64,000 nucleotides of DNA from an uncultured Parabacteroides sp. (GCA_934718155.1 CAKUZF010000014.1:1-64000), one strand, 5' to 3'. Positions 24,003 through 32,275 are shown, numbered from the stretch's first letter. Numbers and translations are program-made. Notes: generated by a model not told the origin, from the letters alone.

Positions 24003-26486
24003 ATGAAAAATGATGTTTTCATTGAAGCGCAAGGCCGTGCGTCGGCATTTGATGCCGCCACCGCCCAATTCAGCCTCTACGGGGCAGGTATTAACAAGAA
24101 AGAGAGCCAGACGCCCCACAAGCAGGGCACGCTGAGCGACGCGATCGAATGGATGAGATTGCCGCACATGAAAGAGCTCACCGAGCAGCTGCGAAGCATC
24201 GACGACCCGAAGGAGCAGAAAAAGTTCAAGGCCGAGAAGCTGCCCTTCGCCACCTTCGCAGGCACCTTCAGCTATCGCAACGCCGAGGGACTCATCCAAC
24301 GCAGCGGACTGCTATGCTTCGACTTCGACCACCTCGATGCCGACGACGAGGTGGCCCGCGTGAGGCGGCTGCTCACGGCCGACCCCTGCCTCGAGACCGT
24401 GCTGCTCTTCACCTCGCCACGAGGCAAGGGCGTGAAGTGGGTCACCTATGCCAACCTTGAGAACGGAAGCCACGAGGAGTGCTACCAGGCCGTAGCCGAC
24501 TACCTGCAGCGCACCTACGGCCTGCAGGCCGACCCCAGCCCCAAGAACGTGGCCTCGGCCTGTTTCCTCTGCTACGACCCCGACCTCGTCAGCTGCCTCG
24601 ACCAGCCTCGCCTGCCCGAGGCCGAGCCCGACGAGGCGAAGCGGATGGTAAGAGACGTGGCCGACCTGCTCGTGGCCAAGGGTGTCGACATCACCGCCAG
24701 CTACGAAGACTGGCTCCGCCTGGCCTTCGCCCTGGCCAACACGCTGGGCGAAGAGGGGCGCTCCATCTTCCACAACCTGAGCCGGGCCAACTCGGGCTAC
24801 GACTACGAGGAATGCGACAAAAAATACAATAACTGCCTGAAGACAGCAAGGGGCGGAGTCACCTACAAGAGCCTCCTCCACATGGCCAAGCAGGCGGGCG
24901 TAGAGCTGCCCGAGCCCTACCGACGCACCTTCAACCTCCGCATCGGATTCGAGGCGATAAGGCCAATTAGGCCAAAAAGGCCAAAAGGCCAAACGGCCAA
25001 AAACGACCAAAAAACAGAGAAAATAGCAAAAAATGACTTTTTAGCTAAAGAATGGCCTAATGGCCACTTGGCCTTTTTGGCCTTTCCAGAGGGCTACACC
25101 TTCAGCGACAAGATCGCTCCCGCCGACTGGCCCAGCTTCTGCCGGGGCATCCTCGACAGCCAGGCCGACACCGTGGGGCGCGACAAGATGATGCTCGGCG
25201 CCCTGAACATTATCTCCGGGCTTCCGCAGCGCAGCTACTACAGCATCTACGACCAGAGAAAGGTCTACATGCCGCTCTACAACATCATCTACGGCGGCTT
25301 CGCCTCGAAGAAGGGCGACCTGCTATCCTGCAAGCAGCTGCTGCACCCCCTCAAGCTCGAGATGCAGCGAGCCAACGCCAAGGCCCAAGACGACTATGCC
25401 GACCAGCTCGCCCAATGGGAGGCCGCGCCGAAGGCATCGAGGGGAAGGGCCCCCAAAGAGCCGGCCATGAAGTCGCTCTTCATCTCGGCCAACAGCTCGG
25501 CATCCGCCTTCTACAGGACCCTGGCCGCCAACGAGGGCTTCGGCATCGTGTTCGACACCGAGGCCGACGCCATGAGCACCATGTTCGCCAAGCAGGAGTA
25601 TGGCGACTATAGCGACCTGCTGCGCAAGGCCCACCACCACGAGGAGTGCTCCATCACCCGCGTGACCGACAACATCTCGATCGTGGTCGACGAGCCCTGC
25701 CTGGCCGTGCTGCTCACCTGCACCGGCTCGCAGCTGCCCGCCCTGCTCAACGCCAGCAACATCGCCAACGGACTGGCCTCTCGCTTCCTGTTCTACGCCC
25801 TGCCCAGTGGACAGGCGGAGTTTTGCGACGTGTTCGCCCATTCCGACCAGCTGCTCGACGACGTGTTCCGCGCGATGAGCCGGCCCATCGAGCGGCTTCA
25901 CAAGGCCCTGAGGGAGCGCCGCGAACGGCCCATCCAGTTCGTGATGACCCAAGACCAGCAGCAGCGCTTCCTCGGCATCTTCAAGGAGATGCTGCAGGAG
26001 AAATCGGCGCTCTATGGCGAGGGCATCGACGGATTCATCTTCCGCCTCGGCCTGGAGTGCTACCGCTACGCCATGGTGCTCAGCCTGCTGCGCCGCCTCT
26101 CAAGCCGCCCCGAGGCCGACACGCCCCTGTTCGACCCCGACGAGCAGGCGCTGGCCTGCGACGACCGCGACCTCAGCATCGCCGTAGCCATCGTGGAATG
26201 CCTCGTGATGCACACAACCCGCGTTTACAGCGTGATCGGCCAAGACGACTCCGACCCCTTCGCCAAGGCGCCCAAGCAGCCCAGCGCCCAGCTGAAGGCC
26301 TTCTATGACGCCCTGCCCGCCGACCGCGACTTCACGACCGCCGAGGCCACCCACGTGGCCGAGTCGATCCAGCTCTCGGCCCGCTCGGCCCGCCGCTACC
26401 TGGGCGAGCTGCTCTCCATCTACCAGGCGCTGGCGCAGCCACGCTGGGGCGAATACCGCAAGGCGAGAAAGGAGGCACAGGCATGA
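24003..26486 (+). CDS. primase-helicase-like protein: BT4734/VirE_N, PriCT-2 and DUF3987 domains
   Basis: 827 residues from ATG 24003; an upstream TTG at 23943 falls inside the GTATAC array and is rejected. Domains in order: BT4734-type N-terminal domain (about 20-205) with 'FDFDH' (106-110) and 'SPRGKGVKW', which resemble the metal-binding and sugar-binding motifs of archaeo-eukaryotic primases; PriCT-2 (about 215-300); a low-complexity linker (318-362); and a DUF3987 ATPase-like domain (365 to the end). The loop 'YGGFASKKGD' (430-439) lies where a Walker A would be and looks degenerate. Such fusions are typical of Bacteroidota chromosomes and mobile elements and are presumed replication proteins. 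It overlaps the DUF4248 gene by 4 bases. Confidence 0.85.
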   Translation: MKNDVFIEAQGRASAFDAATAQFSLYGAGINKKESQTPHKQGTLSDAIEWMRLPHMKELTEQLRSIDDPKEQKKFKAEKLPFATFAGTFSYRNAEGLIQRSGLLCFDFDHLDADDEVARVRRLLTADPCLETVLLFTSPRGKGVKWVTYANLENGSHEECYQAVADYLQRTYGLQADPSPKNVASACFLCYDPDLVSCLDQPRLPEAEPDEAKRMVRDVADLLVAKGVDITASYEDWLRLAFALANTLGEEGRSIFHNLSRANSGYDYEECDKKYNNCLKTARGGVTYKSLLHMAKQAGVELPEPYRRTFNLRIGFEAIRPIRPKRPKGQTAKNDQKTEKIAKNDFLAKEWPNGHLAFLAFPEGYTFSDKIAPADWPSFCRGILDSQADTVGRDKMMLGALNIISGLPQRSYYSIYDQRKVYMPLYNIIYGGFASKKGDLLSCKQLLHPLKLEMQRANAKAQDDYADQLAQWEAAPKASRGRAPKEPAMKSLFISANSSASAFYRTLAANEGFGIVFDTEADAMSTMFAKQEYGDYSDLLRKAHHHEECSITRVTDNISIVVDEPCLAVLLTCTGSQLPALLNASNIANGLASRFLFYALPSGQAEFCDVFAHSDQLLDDVFRAMSRPIERLHKALRERRERPIQFVMTQDQQQRFLGIFKEMLQEKSALYGEGIDGFIFRLGLECYRYAMVLSLLRRLSSRPEADTPLFDPDEQALACDDRDLSIAVAIVECLVMHTTRVYSVIGQDDSDPFAKAPKQPSAQLKAFYDALPADRDFTTAEATHVAESIQLSARSARRYLGELLSIYQALAQPRWGEYRKARKEAQA
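24958..25090. repeat. GGCCAAA repeats forming an inverted repeat inside a coding linker
   Basis: A cluster of GGCC(A)n units (about 24959-25002) is matched by ggccnnttggcc(t)n units at 25054-25083, so ggccaaaaaggcc can pair with ggcctttttggcc across an AT-rich core. It encodes the Arg/Pro/Lys-rich linker of the primase-helicase-like protein. Confidence 0.65.
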
Positions 26487-26707
26487 GCAACGAGTTCAAG
26501 ATCAGGGCCTACACCAAGAAGGAGCTGGCCCTCTGCTACTTTCCCCAGTCGGAAAACCCCCATTCGGCCGTGAACCGGCTGATCGCCTGGGTGAACCGCT
26601 GCGCCCCCCTCAAGGCCGCCCTCGAGGCGCGGGGCTATCGCAAGACGGCCAAGTGGTTCAACCCCCTGGAGGTGAAGCTCATCGTCGAGCACCTGGGCGA
26701 GCCTTGA
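26483..26707 (+). CDS. DUF4248 family small protein
   Basis: 74 residues, 'FKIRAYTKKELALCYFP' at the start and 'WFNPLEVKLIVEHLGEP' at the end, matching the DUF4248 family of Bacteroidota, a predicted small helical, possibly DNA-binding fold. The start overlaps the stop of the primase-helicase-like gene (ATGA), so translation is coupled. DUF4248 proteins are regularly found next to BT4734/DUF3987 proteins. Function unknown. Confidence 0.8.
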   Translation: MSNEFKIRAYTKKELALCYFPQSENPHSAVNRLIAWVNRCAPLKAALEARGYRKTAKWFNPLEVKLIVEHLGEP

Positions 26708-26825
26708 GGCGCACGGCAAGATGTCCTCGCAACGTATGGCATCGCACGGCAACGCATCAGCGCCCACGGCGCATGTCGTAATTTTGTGACACGGAAACGA
26801 TACGAAGGTATCAGGCTGGAGGGGC

Positions 26826-26929
26826 GCTGCTCCGATGCTGCTCCGAGGTTGCTCCGAGGTTGCTCTAATGTTCCTCTAATCCGCGGTTAGAGAAACGATA
26901 GAGAAACGATAGAGCTCGATTAGAGCTAC
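26826..26929. repeat. 11-bp tandem repeats arranged head-to-head around CCGCGG
   Basis: Five 11-base units run from 26826 to 26880 (gctgctccgat, gctgctccgag, gttgctccgag, gttgctctaat, gttcctctaat). After CCGCG the same motif appears as its complement in four units from 26886 to 26929 (gttagagaaac, gatagagaaac, gatagagctcg, attagagctac). The two halves form a large imperfect inverted repeat, 17 of the 21 innermost bases pairing. Confidence 0.85.
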
Positions 26930-27021
26930 TGCCTTGCAGCTTGGGAGCTCCGCCCTTCGAACAGCGTTCGAGCGCCCCCGACAGCCCTCCGCGACAACCG
27001 TTTTTTCAACCCAGACCCCAA

Positions 27022-27062
27022 CGCCTCCGTGGGTCGCCCCGACAAGGGGTTAACGGGGAGGC
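27022..27062 (+). promoter_or_regulatory. leader hairpin before the DUF6266-like gene
   Basis: Outer arms gcctccgt (27022-27029) and acggggaggc (27053-27062, one bulge), inner stem cccc/gggg. It ends 9 bases before the start codon at 27072, where it would occlude ribosome access or stabilise the mRNA 5' end. Confidence 0.45.
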
Positions 27063-27071
27063 ACGACAAAC

Positions 27072-27986
27072 ATGGCAGAGTTAAGAGGAATTTTATCCAA
27101 GCTGAGCGGTTCGGCAGGTCAGTTCACCTTCAAGCGTGTGAACGGACACACCATCATGAGCGAGAAGGCGTCGATCACCACCGTGAGACGCAGCAGGGCG
27201 CAACAGCTCCACCGCATGAAGTGGCCCAACCTGATCAAGGCCTACGCCGGCATCGCGCCGCTCCTGAACTGCGCCTTCGAGAACAAGAGCAAGTCGGTCA
27301 GCGACTACAACATGTTCGTGAAGCTGAACTTCGCCGACTCGAAGGTCTATCTGACCAAGAGCGAGGTGGTGGCCAACGCCTGCGTGGTGGCCCCCTACCT
27401 GATCACGATGGGCACGCTGCCCGCCATCCAGTGCACGGGCGAGGCCGGCGCGTCGGCCACCGACATCGCCCTGGGCGAGCTGACCCTCACGGCCGACACC
27501 ACCGTGAAGCAGTTTAGCGACGCCGTGGTGAGCAACAACCCCGCCTTCGACTATGGCGACCAGATCGCCTTCATCCGCGTGGCGCAGGGCACGCATCCCG
27601 TCACGGGCTATCCGCAGTGCGACTTCACGGGCGAGAGCATCGTGCTCGAAAAGAGGTCGGAGGTGAAGCTGCGCGACTGCGTGGGCGAGGCGGGCTTCTC
27701 GGCCGTAGGCGGCAAGCTGGCCTGCAAGCTGGGCGACGGCTTCCAGGGGGCCTACGCCTGGGTGCACTCGCGCAAGCAGCAGGGCACGACCCGCGTCTCC
27801 ACGCAGATGCTGATCGCCAAGAACGACCTGCTCGACAGCTACACCTCCGAGGAGGCCTATAAGCGCGCCGTGGCCACCTATGGCGGCGAAGACAACAACT
27901 TCCTGACCCCCGACGGCAACTCGACGGCCAAGCCCGCCCCGTCGGAGGGAGGCGGCTCGGAGGGCGACAACCCCGACAACCTCTGA
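27072..27986 (+). CDS. DUF6266-like protein
   Basis: 304 residues. The N-terminus ('MAELRGILSKLSGSAGQFTF' then '...SITTVRRSRAQQLHRMKWPNL') resembles DUF6266 proteins of Bacteroidota, which begin with a Gly-rich strand and a short basic motif; assignment is by resemblance only. The rest alternates helices and strands with no known motif, and the last 20-25 residues are a Gly/Ser/Pro/Asp tail of low complexity. No signal peptide. It is the last gene of the GC-rich block and is followed by a terminator-like hairpin. Function unknown; a structural or DNA-associated role is possible. Confidence 0.65.
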   Translation: MAELRGILSKLSGSAGQFTFKRVNGHTIMSEKASITTVRRSRAQQLHRMKWPNLIKAYAGIAPLLNCAFENKSKSVSDYNMFVKLNFADSKVYLTKSEVVANACVVAPYLITMGTLPAIQCTGEAGASATDIALGELTLTADTTVKQFSDAVVSNNPAFDYGDQIAFIRVAQGTHPVTGYPQCDFTGESIVLEKRSEVKLRDCVGEAGFSAVGGKLACKLGDGFQGAYAWVHSRKQQGTTRVSTQMLIAKNDLLDSYTSEEAYKRAVATYGGEDNNFLTPDGNSTAKPAPSEGGGSEGDNPDNL

Positions 27987-28010
27987 CAGGGAGCCGCCTG
28001 AGCGGCAAGA

Positions 28011-28048
28011 AGCCCCGCCTTCCCCCAACCGGGGAAGAGGCGGGGCCT
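28011..28048 (+). terminator. terminator-like hairpin after the DUF6266-like gene
   Basis: gccccgccttcccc pairs with ggggaagaggcggggc (one bulge) around a short loop, 25 bases past the stop codon, followed by the pyrimidine-rich ctcttaatcttt. Probably an intrinsic terminator. Confidence 0.65.
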
Positions 28049-28148
28049 CTTAATCTTTGCAAGTTATATACAAAGCCCACTGTCACGTGGGGTTCACCTT
28101 AAAAAAACCGAGCGAACAGTATCACTACTCCCCTGCCCGACAAGACAA

Positions 28149-28273
28149 ATATGATTTTTAGCTTACGTTCTTCTTTACGGATGCAAAATTACGCCGATCG
28201 CCCGAGGCGGGCAATACCCTATTTTCGGTATTTCAGCGGGCACACCCCGCCTCGGGCTCACTATTTTTCGGTA
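28149..28273. repeat. 125-bp structured repeat, copy 1
   Basis: Matches copy 2 (30876-31000) over its full length with about six substitutions. It contains a double hairpin: outer arms gcccgaggcggg and cccgcctcgggc, inner arms aatacc and ggtatt. On the minus strand it lies 18 bases past the TonB receptor stop and may act as its terminator. Confidence 0.85.
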
Positions 28274-28291
28274 AAGTTGTCGCAAATGTGT

Positions 28292-30634
28292 TCAATACGT
28301 GACTTTCGCACCCACAAAATAGCTTCTCGGAAGCGAAGGTCCGTAGATGTAGTCAGAATCGCGGTTCCAACCTTTGTCGAAGTCCTTCTGATAGGCATTG
28401 GTGAGATTCTGCACCCCGGCGTTCACCTGTAAAGTCAGGTATTTGTAGACAGGAATGTCATAGGCCACTTTCAGATTAAGCGCAAGGAAGTCAGGCGTAT
28501 CGACGGCCACCGGCGCTTCCACGCCCGACCCCGCATTATGGCCGATAAGCATGCTGCCCGTATAGTTTCCAGTCAGAGAAGCCGAGAGACGTTTCAATGG
28601 ATTGAATGTCGCCGTGAAATAGCCGTAAGTGTTAGGCGTTCGCATCATTTTGCGGTATTTCTGCTCAGGAACCTCATCGTTCCATCCGATAGCCTCGTCA
28701 TACTTGCTCTGCTGCAAAGTGACACCCGCCTGCAAGGAAAACCAGTCGGTGAACTGGGCTTTCCCCTCAATATTAATTCCGAGCACCTTCGCACCGTAAG
28801 CGTTGTAACGCTCCTGTACAGCATTGCCTTGCGCATCCGTTTTGTCAAGCTGCCGAAGCGCAAACACGTCGTTCAGATCGGTATAGAATCCCTCGACAAG
28901 CAAGTTGGTCTGTACGCTCCCGAACGTGTGATATAGGTCGGCTGATACGCTGAAACTATTCGAGCGTTCTTCTTTCAGGTTTTCGGCAAGCACCGTAACC
29001 AACCTTTCTCCACCTGCAAGCCCCACGTGCAAATCTTCGTCGAAAGCTTGCGGAGCACGGAAACCTCCGGCATAACTCACACGTAGATTGATATTTTCCG
29101 CAGGATTGAAGCGCAAGTTGACGCGCGGACTGAATATCACACGATCTATCATGTTATGTTTGTCGAACCGTCCGCCAAGAAGGAAACTCCACATCTCGTT
29201 CTTCCACTCGTTTTGGAAGAAAAAGCTTCCGATGCGTACCTTCTGCCGAAAGTCGCGGTTGTAACCAATAATAATGTCTTTCAGCCCGTCGTAGTTGTAT
29301 TCGGCCCCCAGCGTAAGGTCAGCCGGCATGAACAGCATGTTCCCGAAAGAATGAACATATTGGGTCCCAAACACGTAGGTAAAGTCATATGCCTTGCCGT
29401 AAGCCTTCTCGGCCGCCTCCATATCCTCGGGCGAGCCTTCCCCTATGCCGCCATAGTAGCTTTTGCGTGTCGTGGTTTGAAAAGAGAAGTACGCGCTGAG
29501 ACGATTTCGTTCGTTGGGGGAGAAATAGTCATAACTCAATCCGCCCCCCTGAATGTCATGCTCGATCTGCTCGGTGATGTTGGCCTTATGAGCCACATGA
29601 TCCAGCATATTTCCGCCCCGTCGGAATTCATTGATGCCATGATACTGTAGCGTCAGTTTGGAATAGGGACTAATCTTCAGAAAAGAATTCAAGCCGAAAG
29701 TCTGGTTGCGCAGCACAGGCAGTTCGGTATATCCATCTCCATCGTAGTCGAAACCTTGGCGATAACGGTTTTGTCCGTAAGCATAGAATCCGGCCTTATT
29801 GTCGCTGGTCACGAGCGAGACATTGGCATTCGTCGCATTGTCAAACGAGCTCTTACCGCCCACCGACATGAACGTGTGTCCCGCTTCGGCTGAGTTGCGC
29901 GTCGGCTCTTTGGTTATGATATTAATGGTACCACCAATGGCAGACGCACCGGAAAGAGCAGAGCCTCCGCCCCTTACCACTTCCACACGGTCTATCATAT
30001 TGGCGGGAATCTGTTCCAGCCCATACACGCCGTTTAGGGCAGAGAACACGGGTCTTGAATCAATCAAGATCTGAGAATAATGACCGTCAAGCCCGTTGAT
30101 GCGCACTTGTGTGAATCCGCAATTCTGACAGTTGTCTTCCGTTCGCACTCCTGGCTGGAAGTTCAGCCCTTGAACCAAACAGACAGCCTGCGTTGTCTCA
30201 AACAACTTTGGACTCAACACATTGACAAGGTTTGGAGCCATGCGGCGTTTTGTCTCGCTCCGGTTGGCCGAGACCACAACCTCGTCTAAAGAGATATTAT
30301 CCTCTTTCAATTCAAAATTAAGTTCATGGGTGGAACCTGCCTGTACGTCGATTACCTTCTGTATCGTGCGGTATCCAATTGATTTCACTTCTATCGTAAG
30401 TGTACCAACGGGCAAGTTCTTCAGGAAATAGTGGCCCGTTTCATCCGTTGCAGTGCCAATGGTTGTGCCTCGCACAAATAATGTGATATAGGGCAGGTGC
30501 TCGCCGCTTTTCTCATCTTTTATATGCCCATAAATATTGGCATCTGTGTCGACCTGCGCAAAGGACATTTGCCCCATGAAGGGCATCAACATCATCCATA
30601 AGATGAATAACTTTAACTGAATCTTTCGTTTCAT
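28292..30634 (-). CDS. TonB-dependent outer membrane receptor
   Basis: 780 residues: signal peptide (about 1-26), a carboxypeptidase-regulatory-like domain (about 30-115), a plug domain (about 120-240) with 'IDRVEVVRGGGSALSGASAIGGTINIITK', and a 22-strand barrel ending in an aromatic residue (Tyr) as expected for outer membrane insertion. 'NCQNCGFTQVRINGLDG' is found in a Bacteroidota receptor group often tied to metals or haem, but the ligand is not determined. It is transcribed alone, away from the stub of a divergent gene, and is bracketed by two 125-bp repeats. Confidence 0.9.
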   Translation of the reverse strand: MKRKIQLKLFILWMMLMPFMGQMSFAQVDTDANIYGHIKDEKSGEHLPYITLFVRGTTIGTATDETGHYFLKNLPVGTLTIEVKSIGYRTIQKVIDVQAGSTHELNFELKEDNISLDEVVVSANRSETKRRMAPNLVNVLSPKLFETTQAVCLVQGLNFQPGVRTEDNCQNCGFTQVRINGLDGHYSQILIDSRPVFSALNGVYGLEQIPANMIDRVEVVRGGGSALSGASAIGGTINIITKEPTRNSAEAGHTFMSVGGKSSFDNATNANVSLVTSDNKAGFYAYGQNRYRQGFDYDGDGYTELPVLRNQTFGLNSFLKISPYSKLTLQYHGINEFRRGGNMLDHVAHKANITEQIEHDIQGGGLSYDYFSPNERNRLSAYFSFQTTTRKSYYGGIGEGSPEDMEAAEKAYGKAYDFTYVFGTQYVHSFGNMLFMPADLTLGAEYNYDGLKDIIIGYNRDFRQKVRIGSFFFQNEWKNEMWSFLLGGRFDKHNMIDRVIFSPRVNLRFNPAENINLRVSYAGGFRAPQAFDEDLHVGLAGGERLVTVLAENLKEERSNSFSVSADLYHTFGSVQTNLLVEGFYTDLNDVFALRQLDKTDAQGNAVQERYNAYGAKVLGINIEGKAQFTDWFSLQAGVTLQQSKYDEAIGWNDEVPEQKYRKMMRTPNTYGYFTATFNPLKRLSASLTGNYTGSMLIGHNAGSGVEAPVAVDTPDFLALNLKVAYDIPVYKYLTLQVNAGVQNLTNAYQKDFDKGWNRDSDYIYGPSLPRSYFVGAKVTY

Positions 30635-30721
30635 TGCTCTTGTTTATTTTATAATCTAATAAGACAGCTCACTAAGGAACGGTCTAAATCTTACTTCTCT
30701 CATTCCGTGTTATTTCGGCCG

Positions 30722-30753
30722 CAAATATAAACACTGTTGTCAAATGAAGCAAT
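30722..30753 (-). promoter_or_regulatory. promoter of the TonB receptor
   Basis: On the minus strand: -33 ATTG (30753-30750), a 20-base spacer and -7 TATATTTG (30729-30722). The -7 box is a perfect TAnnTTTG. It lies 88 bases before the receptor start and back to back with the promoter of a divergent stub gene. Confidence 0.6.
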
Positions 30754-30801
30754 TGTTAATTTTGATTTTTAGAAAAATTGCCACACCTGTTCATTTCTGA
30801 T

Positions 30802-30809
30802 TATATTTG
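30802..30809 (+). promoter_or_regulatory. -7 box of the divergent truncated gene
   Basis: TATATTTG, 25 bases before the ATG at 30834. No clear -33 element is seen. It shows that the stub gene once had its own promoter facing away from the TonB receptor. Confidence 0.5.
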
Positions 30810-30833
30810 CAAAACGGAATAAATCGATATGTT

Positions 30834-30881
30834 ATGAATGCTACAGATATATTAAAAGCAAGAGGCATTAAAAAGATATGA
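30834..30881 (+). pseudogene. 15-codon stub of a truncated gene, possibly a Fur-family regulator
   Basis: ATG-initiated frame MNATDILKARGIKKI, then TGA where the 125-bp repeat (copy 2) begins at 30876. The residues resemble the first helix of Fur/PerR/Zur-type regulators ('...L...GlkkT..R'), which often lie divergent to metal or haem receptor genes, but 15 residues cannot prove it. A promoter and start codon are present, while everything after the junction is lost, so the gene was most likely cut by an insertion or deletion at the repeat. Confidence 0.4.
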
Positions 30882-31000
30882 TTTTTAGCTTACGTTCTTC
30901 TTTACGGATGCAAAATTACGCCGATCGCCCGAGGCGGGCAATACCCTGTTTTTGGTATTTCGGCGGACGCACCCCGCCTCCGGCTCACTATTTTTCGGTA
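30876..31000. repeat. 125-bp structured repeat, copy 2
   Basis: Same length and orientation as copy 1, with the right outer arm changed at one base (cccgcctccggc). On the minus strand it begins 36 bases after the hutI stop, so both copies lie just 3' of a minus-strand gene. Confidence 0.85.
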
Positions 31001-31036
31001 GCCAGCCGGGCCGTAGGCCGCATGAAGCCGGCCTCC

Positions 31037-32275
31037 CTACAGCTGCACCTTCCCACCCAGCACCACCTGGCGCACGATGGGCGTGGTGTAGGCATAGGGG
31101 ATGAAATCGACCGACGGAAGGGGGCAGGTGATGAAGAAGTTGGCCACCTTCCCCTTAGCGATGCTTCCATAGTCGGCGCTCTCGCCCATGGCGTAGGCAC
31201 CGTTGATCGTGGCCGCGTTAAGGGCCTCGTTGGGCCGCAGGCGCAACTTCACGCAAGCCAGCGAGACGACGAACTTCATGTCGCCCGAGGGGGTGGAGCC
31301 GGGGTTGTAGTCGCTGGCCACCGCCACCGCCAGCCCGGCGTCGATCATCGCTCGCCCCTTGCCGTAGGGCATGTTGAGGAAGAAGGAGGTGCCAGGCAGC
31401 AGGGTGGGCATCGTCGGGCTGTCGCGCAGGAGGTCGATCTCCTCGACGGTCATGCTCTCCAGGTGGTCGACCGACAGGGCGCCACGCCTCACGCCAACCT
31501 CCACTCCGCCCGACGAGGCCAGCTCGTCGGCATGGATCTTCGGGCGCATGCCCCAGGCCGCCGCGGCGCTGAGTATCTGGTCGGTCTCTTTCGGGGTGAA
31601 GAAGCCGCGGTCGCAAAACACGTCGACAAAGTCGGCCAGCCGCTGACGGCCCACCTCGGGCAGCATCTCGTTGATGATAAGCTTCACATAGTCGGCCTGC
31701 GTCATGCCCCGGGCCACGGCGTGCGCGCCCAGAAACGTAGCGACGATCTTGGCCGGCGAAGCCTGCTTCATGCGCTGTATCACACGCAGCATTTTCAGCT
31801 CGTCGTCAAGGTTCAGCCCGTAGCCGCTCTTGATCTCGATGCAGCCCGTCCCCTTCCGCACCACCTCGTCGAGGCGGCGCATGGCCTGCTGGAAGAGCTC
31901 CTCCTCGGAGGTGCGATGCAGCAGGTCGGCCGAGTTGAGGATGCCTCCGCCACGGCGGGCAATCTCCTCGTAGCTCAGCCCATTGATCTTATCCACAAAC
32001 TCCCGCTCGCGGCTGCCGGCGAAGACGATGTGCGTGTGGGAGTCGCACCACGAGGGCAACACCATGCCTCCCTCGGCATCGAGCGTCTCATCCACATCGT
32101 CGAGGGCGGGCATGCCCTCCGACACCGTGCCAAACTGGGCGAAGCGCCCCTCCTCGACCAGGAGCCAGGCATCGTCGATCGCCTGGATGTCGGCCATCTC
32201 CTTACCTTGCCTGCGAGGCTTCGGCTCATATTCAACACCGACCAAGCGGTTGATATTCTTCACAAGTAATTTCAT
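31037..32275 (-). CDS. hutI: imidazolonepropionase
   Basis: 412 residues, normal length. Amidohydrolase fold with the metal-binding H80-x-H82 in 'WCDSHTHIVFAGS' and the typical 'YGLNLDDELKML' and 'FLGAHAVARG' blocks. It opens the ring of 4-imidazolone-5-propionate to give N-formimino-L-glutamate, the third step of histidine breakdown. Last gene of the ftcD-hutU-hutH-hutI operon, 76 bases after hutH; its product is the substrate of FtcD. Cytoplasmic. Confidence 0.96.
   Translation of the reverse strand: MKLLVKNINRLVGVEYEPKPRRQGKEMADIQAIDDAWLLVEEGRFAQFGTVSEGMPALDDVDETLDAEGGMVLPSWCDSHTHIVFAGSREREFVDKINGLSYEEIARRGGGILNSADLLHRTSEEELFQQAMRRLDEVVRKGTGCIEIKSGYGLNLDDELKMLRVIQRMKQASPAKIVATFLGAHAVARGMTQADYVKLIINEMLPEVGRQRLADFVDVFCDRGFFTPKETDQILSAAAAWGMRPKIHADELASSGGVEVGVRRGALSVDHLESMTVEEIDLLRDSPTMPTLLPGTSFFLNMPYGKGRAMIDAGLAVAVASDYNPGSTPSGDMKFVVSLACVKLRLRPNEALNAATINGAYAMGESADYGSIAKGKVANFFITCPLPSVDFIPYAYTTPIVRQVVLGGKVQL

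Larger units (their letters stand above)
26708..27071. other. 364-base non-coding region with structured repeats
   Basis: No supportable ORF. It contains the 11-bp repeat array (26826-26929), a T6 run at 27001-27006 and a hairpin just before the next gene. Unlike most gaps here it is GC-rich and repetitive, so it looks functional (origin-like, binding array or structured leader). Confidence 0.6.
27987..28291. other. 305-base intergenic region
   Basis: Holds the terminator after the DUF6266-like gene (28011-28048) and copy 1 of the 125-bp repeat. No gene is supported; the short ORF that begins in the repeat is the same in both repeat copies and looks like chance. Confidence 0.6.

Noticed and set aside
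26826..26929. CRISPR or short tandem coding repeat
   Set aside because: No spacers, no open frame through the array, and the second half is in inverted orientation.
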